A DNA stretch of 34,012 bases from Candidatus Pacearchaeota archaeon (GCA_016866975.1 VGKP01000001.1:1-34012), one strand, 5' to 3'. Counted from the first letter of the stretch, positions 8,141 through 18,556 are shown. Translations and numbers: made by a program. The notes: a model not told the origin generated them from the letters alone.

Positions 8141-8776
8141 ATGATGAAGGATCTATCCATAAAGTTGGCAAAAGAAGTTGAACCCTTTTATGATAAAAAT
8201 GGTGCACACGACTTAGCTCACGTCAAAAGAGTTCTTGATATTGCTGAACAAATTGCAAAAACAGAAAAAGGTGTCGATTTAGACATTCTGCGCGCAGGAG
8301 TATTGCTTCATGATATTGCCCGTAAAATGGAAGAAGAAGGCAAATGTGAAAATCATGCTATAAAAGGAGCGGAAATGGCCCCTGAACTCTTAAGGAATAT
8401 AGGTTTTCCAGAAGATAAGATAAAAGCTGTTCAGTATTGCGTGCTTGTACATCGTAAAAGTAAGAGAATCAAAGCAGAGACTATTGAAGCTAAAATATTA
8501 CAAGATGCTGATAGAATTGAGATATTTGGAGCAGTGGGCATTGCACGCACATTTGCTGATCTTTCTGCTCGAGGAATGCTTCTTCATTCCAATAAATCGA
8601 GAAAACTGACTTATTTTGAAGATACTGATAGTGATAGTATCTTGGAATATATGAGAAGCTTACTATTTGCTACAAGAAAAAAATTTCATACCAAAAAAGG
8701 ATGGGATATTATTAAGCCGCGCTTGGAATTTATTAGGAATTTTATTGTTCAATTTGAAAAAGAGTGGAGAGAATGA
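8141..8776 (+). CDS. HD-domain phosphohydrolase
   Basis: HDLAHVKRV...LLHDIARK...ILQDADRIE. Confidence 0.88.
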   Translation: MMKDLSIKLAKEVEPFYDKNGAHDLAHVKRVLDIAEQIAKTEKGVDLDILRAGVLLHDIARKMEEEGKCENHAIKGAEMAPELLRNIGFPEDKIKAVQYCVLVHRKSKRIKAETIEAKILQDADRIEIFGAVGIARTFADLSARGMLLHSNKSRKLTYFEDTDSDSILEYMRSLLFATRKKFHTKKGWDIIKPRLEFIRNFIVQFEKEWRE

Positions 8777-9489
8777 ATTCAATAGAGAAAACCCTTGAGA
8801 AGATTGGATTATCGCAGAACGAGATTAAAGTGTATTTGACTCTTAATGATCAAGGAAGCATGAAAGCAGGAAGGATTGCGAAGCTTGCGCATATGGATCG
8901 CAGTAGTGCCTATAATGCAATTCAGATGCTTCTTGATAAAGGCCTTGCGAGTTATGTCTTAATTGGGAAAGTGAAATGGTTTCAAGCTACTGGGCCACAA
9001 CGCATTTTGGAATACTTGAAAGAGCAACAAGATGATGTCATGGCTGTCCTGCCAGAATTGCAGGAAAGACATAAACGCAAGAAGATTGAGGGGCAAGTTA
9101 GGTTGTTTAAGGGAGTGAAAGGGGTGAAATCAGTGTTTCTTGATATGATTCGGACGGGAAAAGATAATTATGTCTTTGGAAGTGAAGGTCAGTTTTCTGC
9201 ACGAATGCCTGAGTTTGCTTATCAATTCAGCAGGATGAAGAAGGAGAAAGGTATGAAGACTCAAATAATTTTACGCAAGGGGCAACGAGAATTGGATGTC
9301 AAATCATCTGATCACAAATATATCTCTAACATTGCAGAAAGTCCTGCGGTAACGAATATCTATGGAGATAAAATTGCGATAATTATATGGACTGACGAGC
9401 CTGAAGCGATTATTATAGAGAATGCAGCCGCCGCGAAAGCATATAAATCATACTTTGACTTTATGTGGAAGAATGGGAATAAGCCTTAA
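8773..9489 (+). CDS. TrmB-family transcriptional regulator
   Basis: IGLSQNEIKVYLTLNDQGSMKAGRIAKLAHMDRSSAYNAIQMLLDKGL wHTH. Confidence 0.9.
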   Translation: MNSIEKTLEKIGLSQNEIKVYLTLNDQGSMKAGRIAKLAHMDRSSAYNAIQMLLDKGLASYVLIGKVKWFQATGPQRILEYLKEQQDDVMAVLPELQERHKRKKIEGQVRLFKGVKGVKSVFLDMIRTGKDNYVFGSEGQFSARMPEFAYQFSRMKKEKGMKTQIILRKGQRELDVKSSDHKYISNIAESPAVTNIYGDKIAIIIWTDEPEAIIIENAAAAKAYKSYFDFMWKNGNKP

Positions 9490-9595
9490 TGAGGCGATTT
9501 TAGTTCAATCCTATATCTTTGGAAGATTACAGACTGGAACTCAAGGTGAGGAATATTTATAAGTTACGCTTTCTTGAAGTTTTTGAGGCAAAGAG

Positions 9596-10228
9596 ATGAT
9601 TGTAATAAATTTCAAGAATTATGTATTTGGGGCGAAAGCTATCGATTTAGTAAGGAAGATTGACATTTACCTAAATAAGTCAGTTGTGGCTGTCTCTTTG
9701 ATTGATTTGGTAGATATAGTGAAGAATACTACCTTGCCTGTATATGCACAGCATATTGATGCGCAAGAAGAGGGAAGAGCAACTGGATTTGTCATTCCCG
9801 AGATTGTTGCTGCATCTGGCGCTAAAGGTACATTACTTAATCATTCAGAACATCCTCTAAAGATAACTGAGATAAAAAAAGCACTTGATAGGTGCCATGA
9901 TGCTGGATTGAAAGTTATATTATGCGCTTCTACGCTTGCACAGGCAAAGAAATTTGTTGCTCTTAAGCCCCATGCTCTTGCATTTGAGGATCCTGCTCTT
10001 ATTTCTACAGGGAAATCCATTACATCTCATAAGGCGCATGCTCTTAAGGAATTTGTCGATTTGGTTAAAGGAAGTGAGGTTATACCTCTTTGTGGAGCAG
10101 GGATAAGCAATGCAGAGGATGTGAAAGAAGCACTTGCTTTGGGATGTATGGGAGTCTTGGTCTCTTCTGCTGTGGCGCATAGCAACGATCCTGAGAAGTT
10201 TCTTAAAGAAGTTTCAAGAATCGTATGA
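9596..10228 (+). CDS. tpiA: triosephosphate isomerase, archaeal type
   Basis: VINFKNY; YAQHID; LLNHSEHP; AFEDPALISTGKS; CGAGISNAEDVKEALALGCMGVLVSSA. Confidence 0.93.
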   Translation: MIVINFKNYVFGAKAIDLVRKIDIYLNKSVVAVSLIDLVDIVKNTTLPVYAQHIDAQEEGRATGFVIPEIVAASGAKGTLLNHSEHPLKITEIKKALDRCHDAGLKVILCASTLAQAKKFVALKPHALAFEDPALISTGKSITSHKAHALKEFVDLVKGSEVIPLCGAGISNAEDVKEALALGCMGVLVSSAVAHSNDPEKFLKEVSRIV

Positions 10229-10305
10229 TTTTTAATTAAGTTCAAAGATGACTTTTCCAAATTGTTTTAGAAAGATTTAATAATGCCCTTATGGTGTGGA
10301 ATTTT

Positions 10306-10668
10306 ATGAATCGAGCACTAATTGGTATGCATGATGTACATCTCCGTGAATATTTTGCTAAACATTTTCGAGACAAAGGATATGAAGTTGAGACTACTGG
10401 AAATTTTAGCGAAATGCGTAAACTAGCTGAAACAAACACACATAGAGTCTATTTTATGGATATTAATTTAGGTCTTCCTAATGTAGGTACTTGTGCTCCT
10501 GCGGAGGAAATTTATGGAGTAGTGCGCTCACGGGTAGAAAAAAATGATGCCTTCTTTTTTTCTTTTTCAGCCAATGATGTTGCCGTACGCCTGGCCCAAT
10601 CAAAAAGAATTCCTGCTAGTGATAAAAATAATATGAAAGAAATACTTGATTTTTTAAGAAAAACTTAG
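10306..10668 (+). CDS. receiver-domain-like protein
   Basis: ALIGMHDVHLREYFAKHFRDKGYEVETT...VYFMDINLGLPN arrangement. Confidence 0.5.
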   Translation: MNRALIGMHDVHLREYFAKHFRDKGYEVETTGNFSEMRKLAETNTHRVYFMDINLGLPNVGTCAPAEEIYGVVRSRVEKNDAFFFSFSANDVAVRLAQSKRIPASDKNNMKEILDFLRKT

Positions 10669-10768
10669 TTTTGAATTGACTAAAAGTTTCATAGTTACTT
10701 CTTATTTATGAGAACATGCCTTATTTTCATACGGAAGTTTTAAAAAGCTGTTTTTGTACTTTGGTTTT

Positions 10769-12958
10769 ATGGCAGAAAAAGAAACAAGTTTGCAGAAAAT
10801 ACAGAGATTGACAAGCAAGCAAGAGACAATCAGAAACGTCGCCACTAGCGCACACATCCACCATGGGAAAACAGCATTTACTGACAATTTATTAGCTGCA
10901 GCAGGTATGATGGCTGCAAAGAATGCTGGAAGCCTTGAAGAGGGCATGACAACCTGGCAGCATGCTGATGAACAGGAAAGATTGATGACTGTCGATGCGG
11001 CAAATGTCAGTATGGCTCATGAATATGCGGGAAACGAATATCTAATTAATCTTATTGATACTCCAGGCCACGTTGATTTTGGAGGAAACGTAACTAGGGC
11101 TATGCGCGCTATTGATGGCACGTTCGTGTTGATTTGTGCCGTAGAAGGTATAATGCCTCAGACGGAGACAGTATTAAAACAGGCATTAAGGGAGAGAGTC
11201 AAACCTGTGTTATTTATCAATAAAGTTGACAGGCTAATAAAGGAACTTAAGCTTACGCCAGAGCAGATGCAAGAGCGTTTTATGAAGCTTATAGCTGCTT
11301 TTAACAATTTGATAATGCAGATTGCAGAAGACGAATACAAAGAGAAATGGAAAGTAAGCGTCACTGATGGAAGCGTCGCATTTGGATCGGCAAGGGAAAA
11401 TTGGGCAGTATCTATTCCTTTTATGAAGAAAAGAGGAGTCTCATTCAAGGATATCTATAAGATCTATGAGCTTGAAGGAGAGGAAAGAAAGAAATGGGTC
11501 TGGGAAAAGGCTCCATTACATGAAGTAGTTCTCGATATGGCTGTAAAACATCTTCCAAACCCTGTAGATGCCCAGAAATATCGTATTCCAAAGATTTGGA
11601 GAGGAGACCCTTCAAGTAAATTTGGACAGGATCTTGTAGCTTGCAGCAGAGATGGAGAAGTAGCATTTGTCATAACTAATATAGTCATAGATAAGAAATC
11701 AGGAAAGGAGATTGCTGCAGGAAGGCTTTATTCTGGGACTATCCGAAATGGTATGGAAGTCTATGCAAATAACGCTAAGAAGAAATATAGGATACAGCAA
11801 GTACTTGTATATAACGGAATAAAACCTGAACAGCTCGAAGAAGTGCCTGCAGGAAATGTTCTTGCAATTTCTGGACTAAACGTTGATGTAGGAGATACAA
11901 TCACTGTAAACGAACAGACTCCATTTGAAGAGATAAAGCACATATTCCAGCCTGTTATCACAAAGTCGATTGAAGTTGTCAAATCGGCAGATCTTCCTAA
12001 GTTGATTGAAGTATTGAGGAGAGTTGGTAAGGAAGACCCTAGCATAAAGATAGAGATCAATGAAGAGACTGGAGAGAACCTTATGTCTGGAATGGGTGAA
12101 TTGCATCTTGAGATAATTGAAGGCAGAATAAAGAATGAGAAAGGTCTTGATGTTAAGATGGGTGCCCCGATAGTGGTTTATAGGGAAAGTATAGGGAAGA
12201 ATAGCGGAGAGATAGAAGTAAGAACCCCCAATGGCCATAATATTTTCACAATAAGCATGGAGCCATTGGAAGATGAGATTTATGCAGCTATAGAAAAAGG
12301 AGATATTCCTGAGGGAAGGCTTAAGAAGAAGGCTGAAGATGTGTGGAAGAAATTACAAACTTTGGGCGTCTCCAATGAAGAAGCAAGGCAGTATCAGGAA
12401 ATATATAAGGGAAATGTATTTGAAGAAAGAACAAGAGGAATAGTCACTTTACCTGAGATTATTGAATCACTTATAGATGGATGGAAACTTGTTGTTGATG
12501 GCGGACCAATGGCAAAGGAGCCTTTGATGAAGACCAAATTTATATTACATGATGCCAAGATTCACGTAGATCATATGCATCGAGGTCCTGCACAAATCTA
12601 TCCAGCTATGAGATTAGGAATGTTTGAATGCATGAAGAAAGGTGGGGCAGTATTGCTTGAACCTATTCAGACGCATCTTATCGAAGCCCCTGTAGATTTT
12701 ATGGGAGCAGTTACCACACTTGTTGGGAGCAAGAGAGGAATGCTTATTGATGTCCAGCAAGAAGGAATTGATACTTTCATTAAGGCAAAGATTCCTGTTT
12801 CGGAGATGATAGGATGGAGTAATGACTTGCGTAGCTCTACTGAAGGACGCGGCGTATCAAGCTTGATGGACCAAGAATTCCAGAAGATGCCAGGTGAACT
12901 TCAGTTAAACGTAATAAGAAAGATTAGAGAAAGAAAAGGATTGGCTGAGAATCAATAA
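10769..12958 (+). CDS. fusA: translation elongation factor EF-2
   Basis: AHIHHGKTAFTDNLL, IDTPGHVDFGGNVTRAMR, NKVDR, HRGPAQIYPAMR. Confidence 0.97.
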   Translation: MAEKETSLQKIQRLTSKQETIRNVATSAHIHHGKTAFTDNLLAAAGMMAAKNAGSLEEGMTTWQHADEQERLMTVDAANVSMAHEYAGNEYLINLIDTPGHVDFGGNVTRAMRAIDGTFVLICAVEGIMPQTETVLKQALRERVKPVLFINKVDRLIKELKLTPEQMQERFMKLIAAFNNLIMQIAEDEYKEKWKVSVTDGSVAFGSARENWAVSIPFMKKRGVSFKDIYKIYELEGEERKKWVWEKAPLHEVVLDMAVKHLPNPVDAQKYRIPKIWRGDPSSKFGQDLVACSRDGEVAFVITNIVIDKKSGKEIAAGRLYSGTIRNGMEVYANNAKKKYRIQQVLVYNGIKPEQLEEVPAGNVLAISGLNVDVGDTITVNEQTPFEEIKHIFQPVITKSIEVVKSADLPKLIEVLRRVGKEDPSIKIEINEETGENLMSGMGELHLEIIEGRIKNEKGLDVKMGAPIVVYRESIGKNSGEIEVRTPNGHNIFTISMEPLEDEIYAAIEKGDIPEGRLKKKAEDVWKKLQTLGVSNEEARQYQEIYKGNVFEERTRGIVTLPEIIESLIDGWKLVVDGGPMAKEPLMKTKFILHDAKIHVDHMHRGPAQIYPAMRLGMFECMKKGGAVLLEPIQTHLIEAPVDFMGAVTTLVGSKRGMLIDVQQEGIDTFIKAKIPVSEMIGWSNDLRSSTEGRGVSSLMDQEFQKMPGELQLNVIRKIRERKGLAENQ

Positions 12959-13007
12959 TTAGTCTAATAATATATATTTTTATAAACTACCAAGAAATTT
13001 AGGCTCT

Positions 13008-13577
13008 ATGCAAAAAGTTCAACTTCAAAAAAATATCTTTGACGAATATGTTCAATGGAAGTATGGCTCAACTTATGTTGTAGCCATGCTCGGAAAGTGT
13101 GACCTTCCTTTAAAAGAGTGGTCGCAGGCATGTAACGGTCTGTCATTAGAATTTGCTGACGCAATAGAACAATCTAATATAAGGAGAACTTTTCTTCCTA
13201 TGTTTGCAGAAAAAGGTGCCCTTGATATTACTGCTGTAACTACTTACCGCCCTGTTGAAAGTTCTATCGTCATTTATGGGGTAGAAAAAGAACCAATTAA
13301 TACTGTACTAGATGCAATTAGAGATAGAGTAAATTTTCAACCCCGATACCCTGGCAAAAGATTTGTCTCGTCTTTAGAAGGAGAGGTCAGAATGCGTACA
13401 CAATTCAATTACTCTCTTTGTATGGCAATGGCTGCTAATCAGAATGTCTCACTTGAATGCGTCTTTGCAGCTTTGCATTACTCTAGATTTATAACATATA
13501 CAGGTCTTACTCAATTGGAAAGTATAAATCAAGCATCTTTACGCTTTAATCTTCCTCTTCTTCGATCACAAAGGTAA
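13008..13577 (+). CDS. hypothetical protein
   Basis: 189-aa ORF preceded by TATA-like tatatatttttataaa. Confidence 0.7.
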   Translation: MQKVQLQKNIFDEYVQWKYGSTYVVAMLGKCDLPLKEWSQACNGLSLEFADAIEQSNIRRTFLPMFAEKGALDITAVTTYRPVESSIVIYGVEKEPINTVLDAIRDRVNFQPRYPGKRFVSSLEGEVRMRTQFNYSLCMAMAANQNVSLECVFAALHYSRFITYTGLTQLESINQASLRFNLPLLRSQR

Positions 13578-13600
13578 AGGTATAAATAAATTTCTACTTT

Positions 13601-13741
13601 TCATTTCTTTCTCATCAGTTCTTTCTGATTTGACCAAATGAAATAAGCGACGAGGATTAGGAAAAGCCAATGCACAAAATATGATAGTGCAAAGGATGCA
13701 AGGGCAAGAAGGGATTGAATGATGACTCTTTTGTTTAACAT
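13601..13741 (-). CDS. 46-aa small membrane protein (MLNKRVIIQSLLALASFALSYFVHWLFLILVAYFIWSNQKELMRKK)
   Basis: Manual translation; two hydrophobic segments, K-rich tail. Confidence 0.5.
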   Translation of the reverse strand: MLNKRVIIQSLLALASFALSYFVHWLFLILVAYFIWSNQKELMRKK

Positions 13742-13962
13742 AGCCTTTAGAAGAATAGTCTCGATTTAAACTTGTCGACATTAGTGATTCATTACAATTG
13801 TTCCATAAGATATATAAACTCCAGTCCCTTGAGTATATTATGCATATAAACAAGAGGATGAGTGCTTCGTGGAAGTTGTCTCTCAATACTACTTGTGATT
13901 GCGTCTTTATTTCTCTCCGCAAGTAAATCAGCTTTCAATCCCTGATACTTGCATTATACAAC

Positions 13963-14265
13963 ATGACAAAAACACAAACATTTTCAATTCTTGCATCGAT
14001 TTCCAGAGAAGGAGGTATGGAAACATTTTTCAAGATGCTTATAGAAGCGCAAGCGACTTATAATTTTCTTGAGGAATTATCATCTTTCAATGAGAGGAAC
14101 CTTATACATGGCAAGGAGTGCTGTCCCAGATGTCTTAAAGCGCATCTATTGAAGGCCTCCAAAGATGAGCCAGTACACTTCCATAAGACGATAAAAGGCT
14201 ATTTAAGAGGAGAAATTGGGCATAACGGATATTATCTTGATGGAGATGAGGTGATAAAGATTTAA
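13963..14265 (+). CDS. hypothetical protein with CCPRC motif
   Basis: 100-aa ORF. Confidence 0.65.
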   Translation: MTKTQTFSILASISREGGMETFFKMLIEAQATYNFLEELSSFNERNLIHGKECCPRCLKAHLLKASKDEPVHFHKTIKGYLRGEIGHNGYYLDGDEVIKI

Positions 14266-14443
14266 ATTTAGAATATCTTTTAGTCTTGAATTCCTATTGT
14301 TATTTTGACTGAAATGGAAGTTTATGAGGCAGTCCATACTTCTATATGATTGCTTGAATGATGATGCCTATTTCATTTAGATACGAATATCTTCCGTGAA
14401 AATAAAATATCCTTACAAATTCAGGGACATGAAAATAAGGTAA

Positions 14444-16429
14444 TTATCTTTCCTGTCTTTTCATGAATTTATCTATAAACTCAGAATAATCTTCTCTTTC
14501 AACTATATCCATCACTTTCCATAGACTTTCTGCATGAATCTTCTCTGCTTTTACAACTCCGCTTACTTTTCTGTGAACAGGGCCCGTCAAAAGTAGCTGT
14601 TGATTTGCTCTTTCTGCCGCTTTTTTTGCAGTTATAACCGTATTGCCAATCGCGTGGAATGCAGAAGCTTTGTTCATAGATTCTACTATCATCTCCCCGA
14701 GATGTATTCCTATGCCAAATTTTATCTTCAAAGCGTGCTTTTGGTTGTACTCATTTATCCATCTCTCAATGTCTTTACTTAGCTTTACGGCTAATATTGA
14801 GGGATTTGGATTCTGGGTTTTTTGAGGTGAGAAAATCATCAGATGAGTGTTTCTATCTTCTCTCACAGCAGCCTTTGACGATGTGGCTCTATTAGTTATC
14901 TTGTTCAAAAAGTCTGTAGCTTGATCATCCTCAACAAGCTCATGGATGTTTTGGACTGTGAGGGCGACCACTGCGCATTCTTCTTTCTTTCCTGTAGCAG
15001 CTGAGTATCCCATGCTTTTCTTGATAGTATTAGTTGCTTGGATAGGCATAGAAGAGAATTGCTGCACAGGCTTTAGGCGAGGTTCATTCCATCTAGAGGC
15101 CATTAAAGGCATTCTACCAGTGTATTTTCTTTTAATAGCTACTTTGTAAGCTACAACTGTCAAGAATATCAAGCCAAATAATAAGATGAAGTAAAATATG
15201 TTCCATCCCTTGCCTTTAGACAGAGAATCTAGATCTTTGATATCAATAGAATTGCCTGTGAGAAAGATATTTCCTAGTTGAACCTTATCTTCACCATCAG
15301 ATACGGCTATCGAGTATGTTCCTTCAGGAGCAAGAAGTTTGAAAGATTTTTTCTCTCCAAGGGCGAGTTCGACCTCTCTAATCTCGTTTACTCCATTTAT
15401 TGATACCTCTACTGACTTTTTGAAAGGCACGTTTCCTGTATTAATTATAATTATTGTATCATTGACAAGATCATATGACGCGCTCTCTATCTCATCTATA
15501 CTCCAAGATCTTTCGCCTTTTAGATCTCCACTTTTAGCCTCCATCCTCCAGAGACCAGGTGTAGAGTTTTGAGGGAATGAGTAAATCTGAGTCTCTCCAG
15601 CCTTTATCAACTTTTTATCAATTAACTTTCCATTTGGGTCTGTTATGACTATTTTTGCATCGTCATTAATGTCTTCATCTGCTTGATCCTTTAAGATGAC
15701 CATGTAGACAAGATCGCTTCCGGGCTGCAGATTAGGTGAATTTAGAGCGAGATCCAATTCTTTTGGTACCTGAGATACCTTGATAACTCCTTCACTGATA
15801 CCTATATTCATAGTATTGCCTGAATCATCTTTGTCATATGCTCTTGCACGGACAATATAATTTCTCGAAGGAGTGTTATGAGGAATTATCAGGCTTACAT
15901 TGAAAGCTCCCTTTGATATTGGTGTTGACAGGCTTGCCGGCAATCCTTGAAGAGAAATATCCACGAAGCCCTTAACAAGGGCCCCATTATTTTTTGTTAC
16001 TGATCCAGATAATTTAATACTTTCTCCTGGGAAGTAGATTGCCTTTTCAAGTTTGATAGATGATATAAGCGACTTTGAAATATCGAAAGGTCTGCTTTCT
16101 CCTCTTTCTGACCCATGTTCTGCTAAAATATGGCAAGAACCTATGATGTCTCCAATCAAATTAATATCCAGATAAGTTGAGAATGGCACTTTTTTCTGCT
16201 CATTTTCTTTTATAGTTAATGGACTCTTGTAAAGCTCTACCTTATTTTCCTTACATACAAGGCTAATAGATAGGAAGTTTGTCCTGGAATTGCTTGAGAA
16301 AAGAGTAATATTTGTAGAAATCTGGTCTCCTAGGTTGAATAATGGGTCTACTTGTCCTACAAAGACCTCAGCTGAGACGTAAGGCATCGCAAACAATATT
16401 GCAACCAGAATCAATCCTCTCTTTATCAT
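14444..16429 (-). CDS. surface protein with signal peptide, Ig-like ectodomains, TM helix and class III nucleotidyl-cyclase-like cytoplasmic domain
   Basis: N-terminal signal; WNIFYFILLFGLIFLTVVAYKVAIKRK TM; KIKFGIGIHLGEMI...AIGNTVITAKKAAERA cyclase-like motif. Confidence 0.7.
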   Translation of the reverse strand: MIKRGLILVAILFAMPYVSAEVFVGQVDPLFNLGDQISTNITLFSSNSRTNFLSISLVCKENKVELYKSPLTIKENEQKKVPFSTYLDINLIGDIIGSCHILAEHGSERGESRPFDISKSLISSIKLEKAIYFPGESIKLSGSVTKNNGALVKGFVDISLQGLPASLSTPISKGAFNVSLIIPHNTPSRNYIVRARAYDKDDSGNTMNIGISEGVIKVSQVPKELDLALNSPNLQPGSDLVYMVILKDQADEDINDDAKIVITDPNGKLIDKKLIKAGETQIYSFPQNSTPGLWRMEAKSGDLKGERSWSIDEIESASYDLVNDTIIIINTGNVPFKKSVEVSINGVNEIREVELALGEKKSFKLLAPEGTYSIAVSDGEDKVQLGNIFLTGNSIDIKDLDSLSKGKGWNIFYFILLFGLIFLTVVAYKVAIKRKYTGRMPLMASRWNEPRLKPVQQFSSMPIQATNTIKKSMGYSAATGKKEECAVVALTVQNIHELVEDDQATDFLNKITNRATSSKAAVREDRNTHLMIFSPQKTQNPNPSILAVKLSKDIERWINEYNQKHALKIKFGIGIHLGEMIVESMNKASAFHAIGNTVITAKKAAERANQQLLLTGPVHRKVSGVVKAEKIHAESLWKVMDIVEREDYSEFIDKFMKRQER

Positions 16430-16478
16430 GTGGAGTCAAGGTGTTTTTCGTATATAAATGTTTTTAATTTTAGCAGGT

Positions 16479-16766
16479 CTAGATATTTTCTTTCCAATAT
16501 CTTGTTGAGGCTTTTCTTTCACTTCCACTATATTTCTTGATGACTTGATACGTTCCAGTTGTAGTGCCTGGCCTGTTTGTAAATTCAGTCACTTCGATTT
16601 TTGCTATAGCTTCTCGATCCATAGTGATTAAGTCAATAGGCGTTTCTAGAGGAAATATTCTGTTTCCAGGTTTTTCAAAAGAATATGTTTCTCTTTCTTT
16701 GAGATCTTTCGGTGGAGTTATTTGTAATGCCCAGTTAAATCGTATATCTATACCTATCTTTCTAAT
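16479..16766 (-). CDS. hypothetical protein, 95 codons if started at ATT (IRKIGIDIRFNWALQITPPKDLKERETYSFEKPGNRIFPLETPIDLITMDREAIAKIEVTEFTNRPGTTTGTYQVIKKYSGSERKASTRYWKENI)
   Basis: Open frame with protein-like composition on the minus strand; no ATG before codon ~49. Confidence 0.5.
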   Translation of the reverse strand: MRKIGIDIRFNWALQITPPKDLKERETYSFEKPGNRIFPLETPIDLITMDREAIAKIEVTEFTNRPGTTTGTYQVIKKYSGSERKASTRYWKENI

Positions 16767-16867
16767 GAAATACCTGCCTTTTTATATATTATGTATATCG
16801 CCTTGATATTTCAACTCCTGATTTTTCTGTGACTAATCTTTATAAAGTTGATTTCCTTAGAACAATA

Positions 16868-17989
16868 ATGGCTAAAGAGTTCAGTGTTAGTCCTTATGAG
16901 GTGAAAGGAGTCGTAGATTATGATAGACTGATAAAACAGTTTGGAGTTGAGAAAATAACGGCCGATATGACCAAGAGAATAGAGAAACATGCAAAGTCCC
17001 TTCATCCGATGCTTAGAAGAAAGATATTCTTTGCGCATAGAGATATGGGCTGGATACTGGACGAGTTCGAAAAAGGGAACAAATTCTTTCTTTATACTGG
17101 ACGAGCACCATCAGGGCCGATGCATATAGGGCATGCATTACCTATGCTCTTCACAAAGTGGATACAGGAGTCATTTGATGTTGAACTATGGTTACAAATA
17201 CCTGATGAAGAGAAATTTTTGTTTAAGCAAGATTTGTCTTTTGAAGATGCGCAGGAGTTTTTAGAGGATAATTTGCTGGATATAATTGCCTTGGGATTCG
17301 ACACGAAGAAGACGCATATACTTATAGATACTAAAAATTCAGGTATTATGTATCCAGAGGCATGCAAAGTCGCAAAGAAACTCACTTATTCTATGGTAAG
17401 GTCTTCTTTTGGGTTTAATGAACAGACAAATGTGGGCTCGTTATTCTACACATCTATGCAGGCAGTGCCTGCTTTTCTGCCATCAGTACTTTCTGGGAAA
17501 GAAATACCTTGCCTTATACCTCATGCTATCGACCAAGATCCTCATTTTCGCCTTACTCGGGATATATTGCCTAAATTAGGGCATTACAAGCCTGCGTCAA
17601 TTCAGTGTTCTTTCTTGCCTCCATTGACAGGTTCTGATGGCAAGATGTCTTCATCTAATGAAGGGACTGCAATATATCTTACAGACTCCCCAGAAACAGT
17701 AAAGAATAAAATAAACAAGTATGCTTTTTCAGGAGGAAGAGATACATTGGAAGAACATCGCAAGCATGGAGGAAACCCTGATATCGATGTATCTTTTCAA
17801 TATTTAAGATACATTTTTGAACCCGATGACAAGAAACTCGCCCAAATAGAGAAGAATTATAGGGCAGGTAAATTGCTTTCTGGAGAGTTAAAGGCTATTG
17901 CAATCGATAAGATAAATTCTTTCCTGAAGGAGCACAAGAAGAACAGGGAAAAAGTGAAGAAAGATATCTCGAAGTATATCTACAAATAA
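16868..17989 (+). CDS. trpS: tryptophanyl-tRNA synthetase
   Basis: APSGPMHIGHALPM; GSDGKMSSSNEGTAIYLTD. Confidence 0.95.
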   Translation: MAKEFSVSPYEVKGVVDYDRLIKQFGVEKITADMTKRIEKHAKSLHPMLRRKIFFAHRDMGWILDEFEKGNKFFLYTGRAPSGPMHIGHALPMLFTKWIQESFDVELWLQIPDEEKFLFKQDLSFEDAQEFLEDNLLDIIALGFDTKKTHILIDTKNSGIMYPEACKVAKKLTYSMVRSSFGFNEQTNVGSLFYTSMQAVPAFLPSVLSGKEIPCLIPHAIDQDPHFRLTRDILPKLGHYKPASIQCSFLPPLTGSDGKMSSSNEGTAIYLTDSPETVKNKINKYAFSGGRDTLEEHRKHGGNPDIDVSFQYLRYIFEPDDKKLAQIEKNYRAGKLLSGELKAIAIDKINSFLKEHKKNREKVKKDISKYIYK

Positions 17990-18556
17990 CTATCTTGTCT
18001 TTTTAACACTTAGCAATTTTTGTCTTAGTTCCTCTGCGCGATTACGAGTAAGCTTATTCCTATAAAATTCAGAATTTCTGAGCGCTTGTGCAGCAGATAT
18101 ATAATCCTCTAGCTCTATATTTTTTCTGAATGTCTCATATTTCATGAATCCTGAAAAACCATGACAATATATCATGTTTACAATGACTTCTTTTACTTCC
18201 TTTGGCTGTTGGTGATAATTGGATATGGCAGATATTGCTTTTGAATTTATTTTAGATATATCTTGATACATCAATTTGAGAGCTTGTTCATGACTTATCG
18301 ACTGCTGTTTGAGCATCAATTTCTGATGGTCCAGGCCGAAGGCCCTTACTTCCTCAACGTGCTGCCTTGCGCCAGGCTTGCCAAGGCTGGTACCGTAACC
18401 TATTGCATAATTTCCTTTCCTATCGTGATATGCGTGAGATCTGAAACCCTCGTGCCTCATCAATTGCTGTTCTATGGTTTCAGCATTTAGAGAAATTACT
18501 GATCCTAAGAGTAGTATTCCTGCCAAGCTTTCTTTTATTATTTTTTCAATATTCAT
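17990..18556 (-). CDS. secreted GH24 (T4-type) lysozyme-like protein
   Basis: Signal-like N-terminus; RHEGFRSHAYHDRKGNYAIGYGTSLG; NMIYCHGFSGF; AAQALRNSEFYRNKLTRNRAEELR. Confidence 0.8.
   Translation of the reverse strand: MNIEKIIKESLAGILLLGSVISLNAETIEQQLMRHEGFRSHAYHDRKGNYAIGYGTSLGKPGARQHVEEVRAFGLDHQKLMLKQQSISHEQALKLMYQDISKINSKAISAISNYHQQPKEVKEVIVNMIYCHGFSGFMKYETFRKNIELEDYISAAQALRNSEFYRNKLTRNRAEELRQKLLSVKKTR

Noticed and set aside
10769-12958. Loss of diphthamide site in EF-2
   Set aside because: HRGPAQ motif is present as in other archaeal EF-2, so nothing unusual.
13718-13730. TGATGA as a C/D box sRNA
   Set aside because: No convincing D box (CTGA) or C'/D' pair nearby; overlaps a small ORF.
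13566-13922. 118-aa minus-strand ORF
   Set aside because: Low-quality composition; overlaps the better-supported 46-aa membrane ORF in another frame.
16564-16806. Plus-strand 80-aa ORF
   Set aside because: The minus-strand frame over the same interval reads as a more natural protein.
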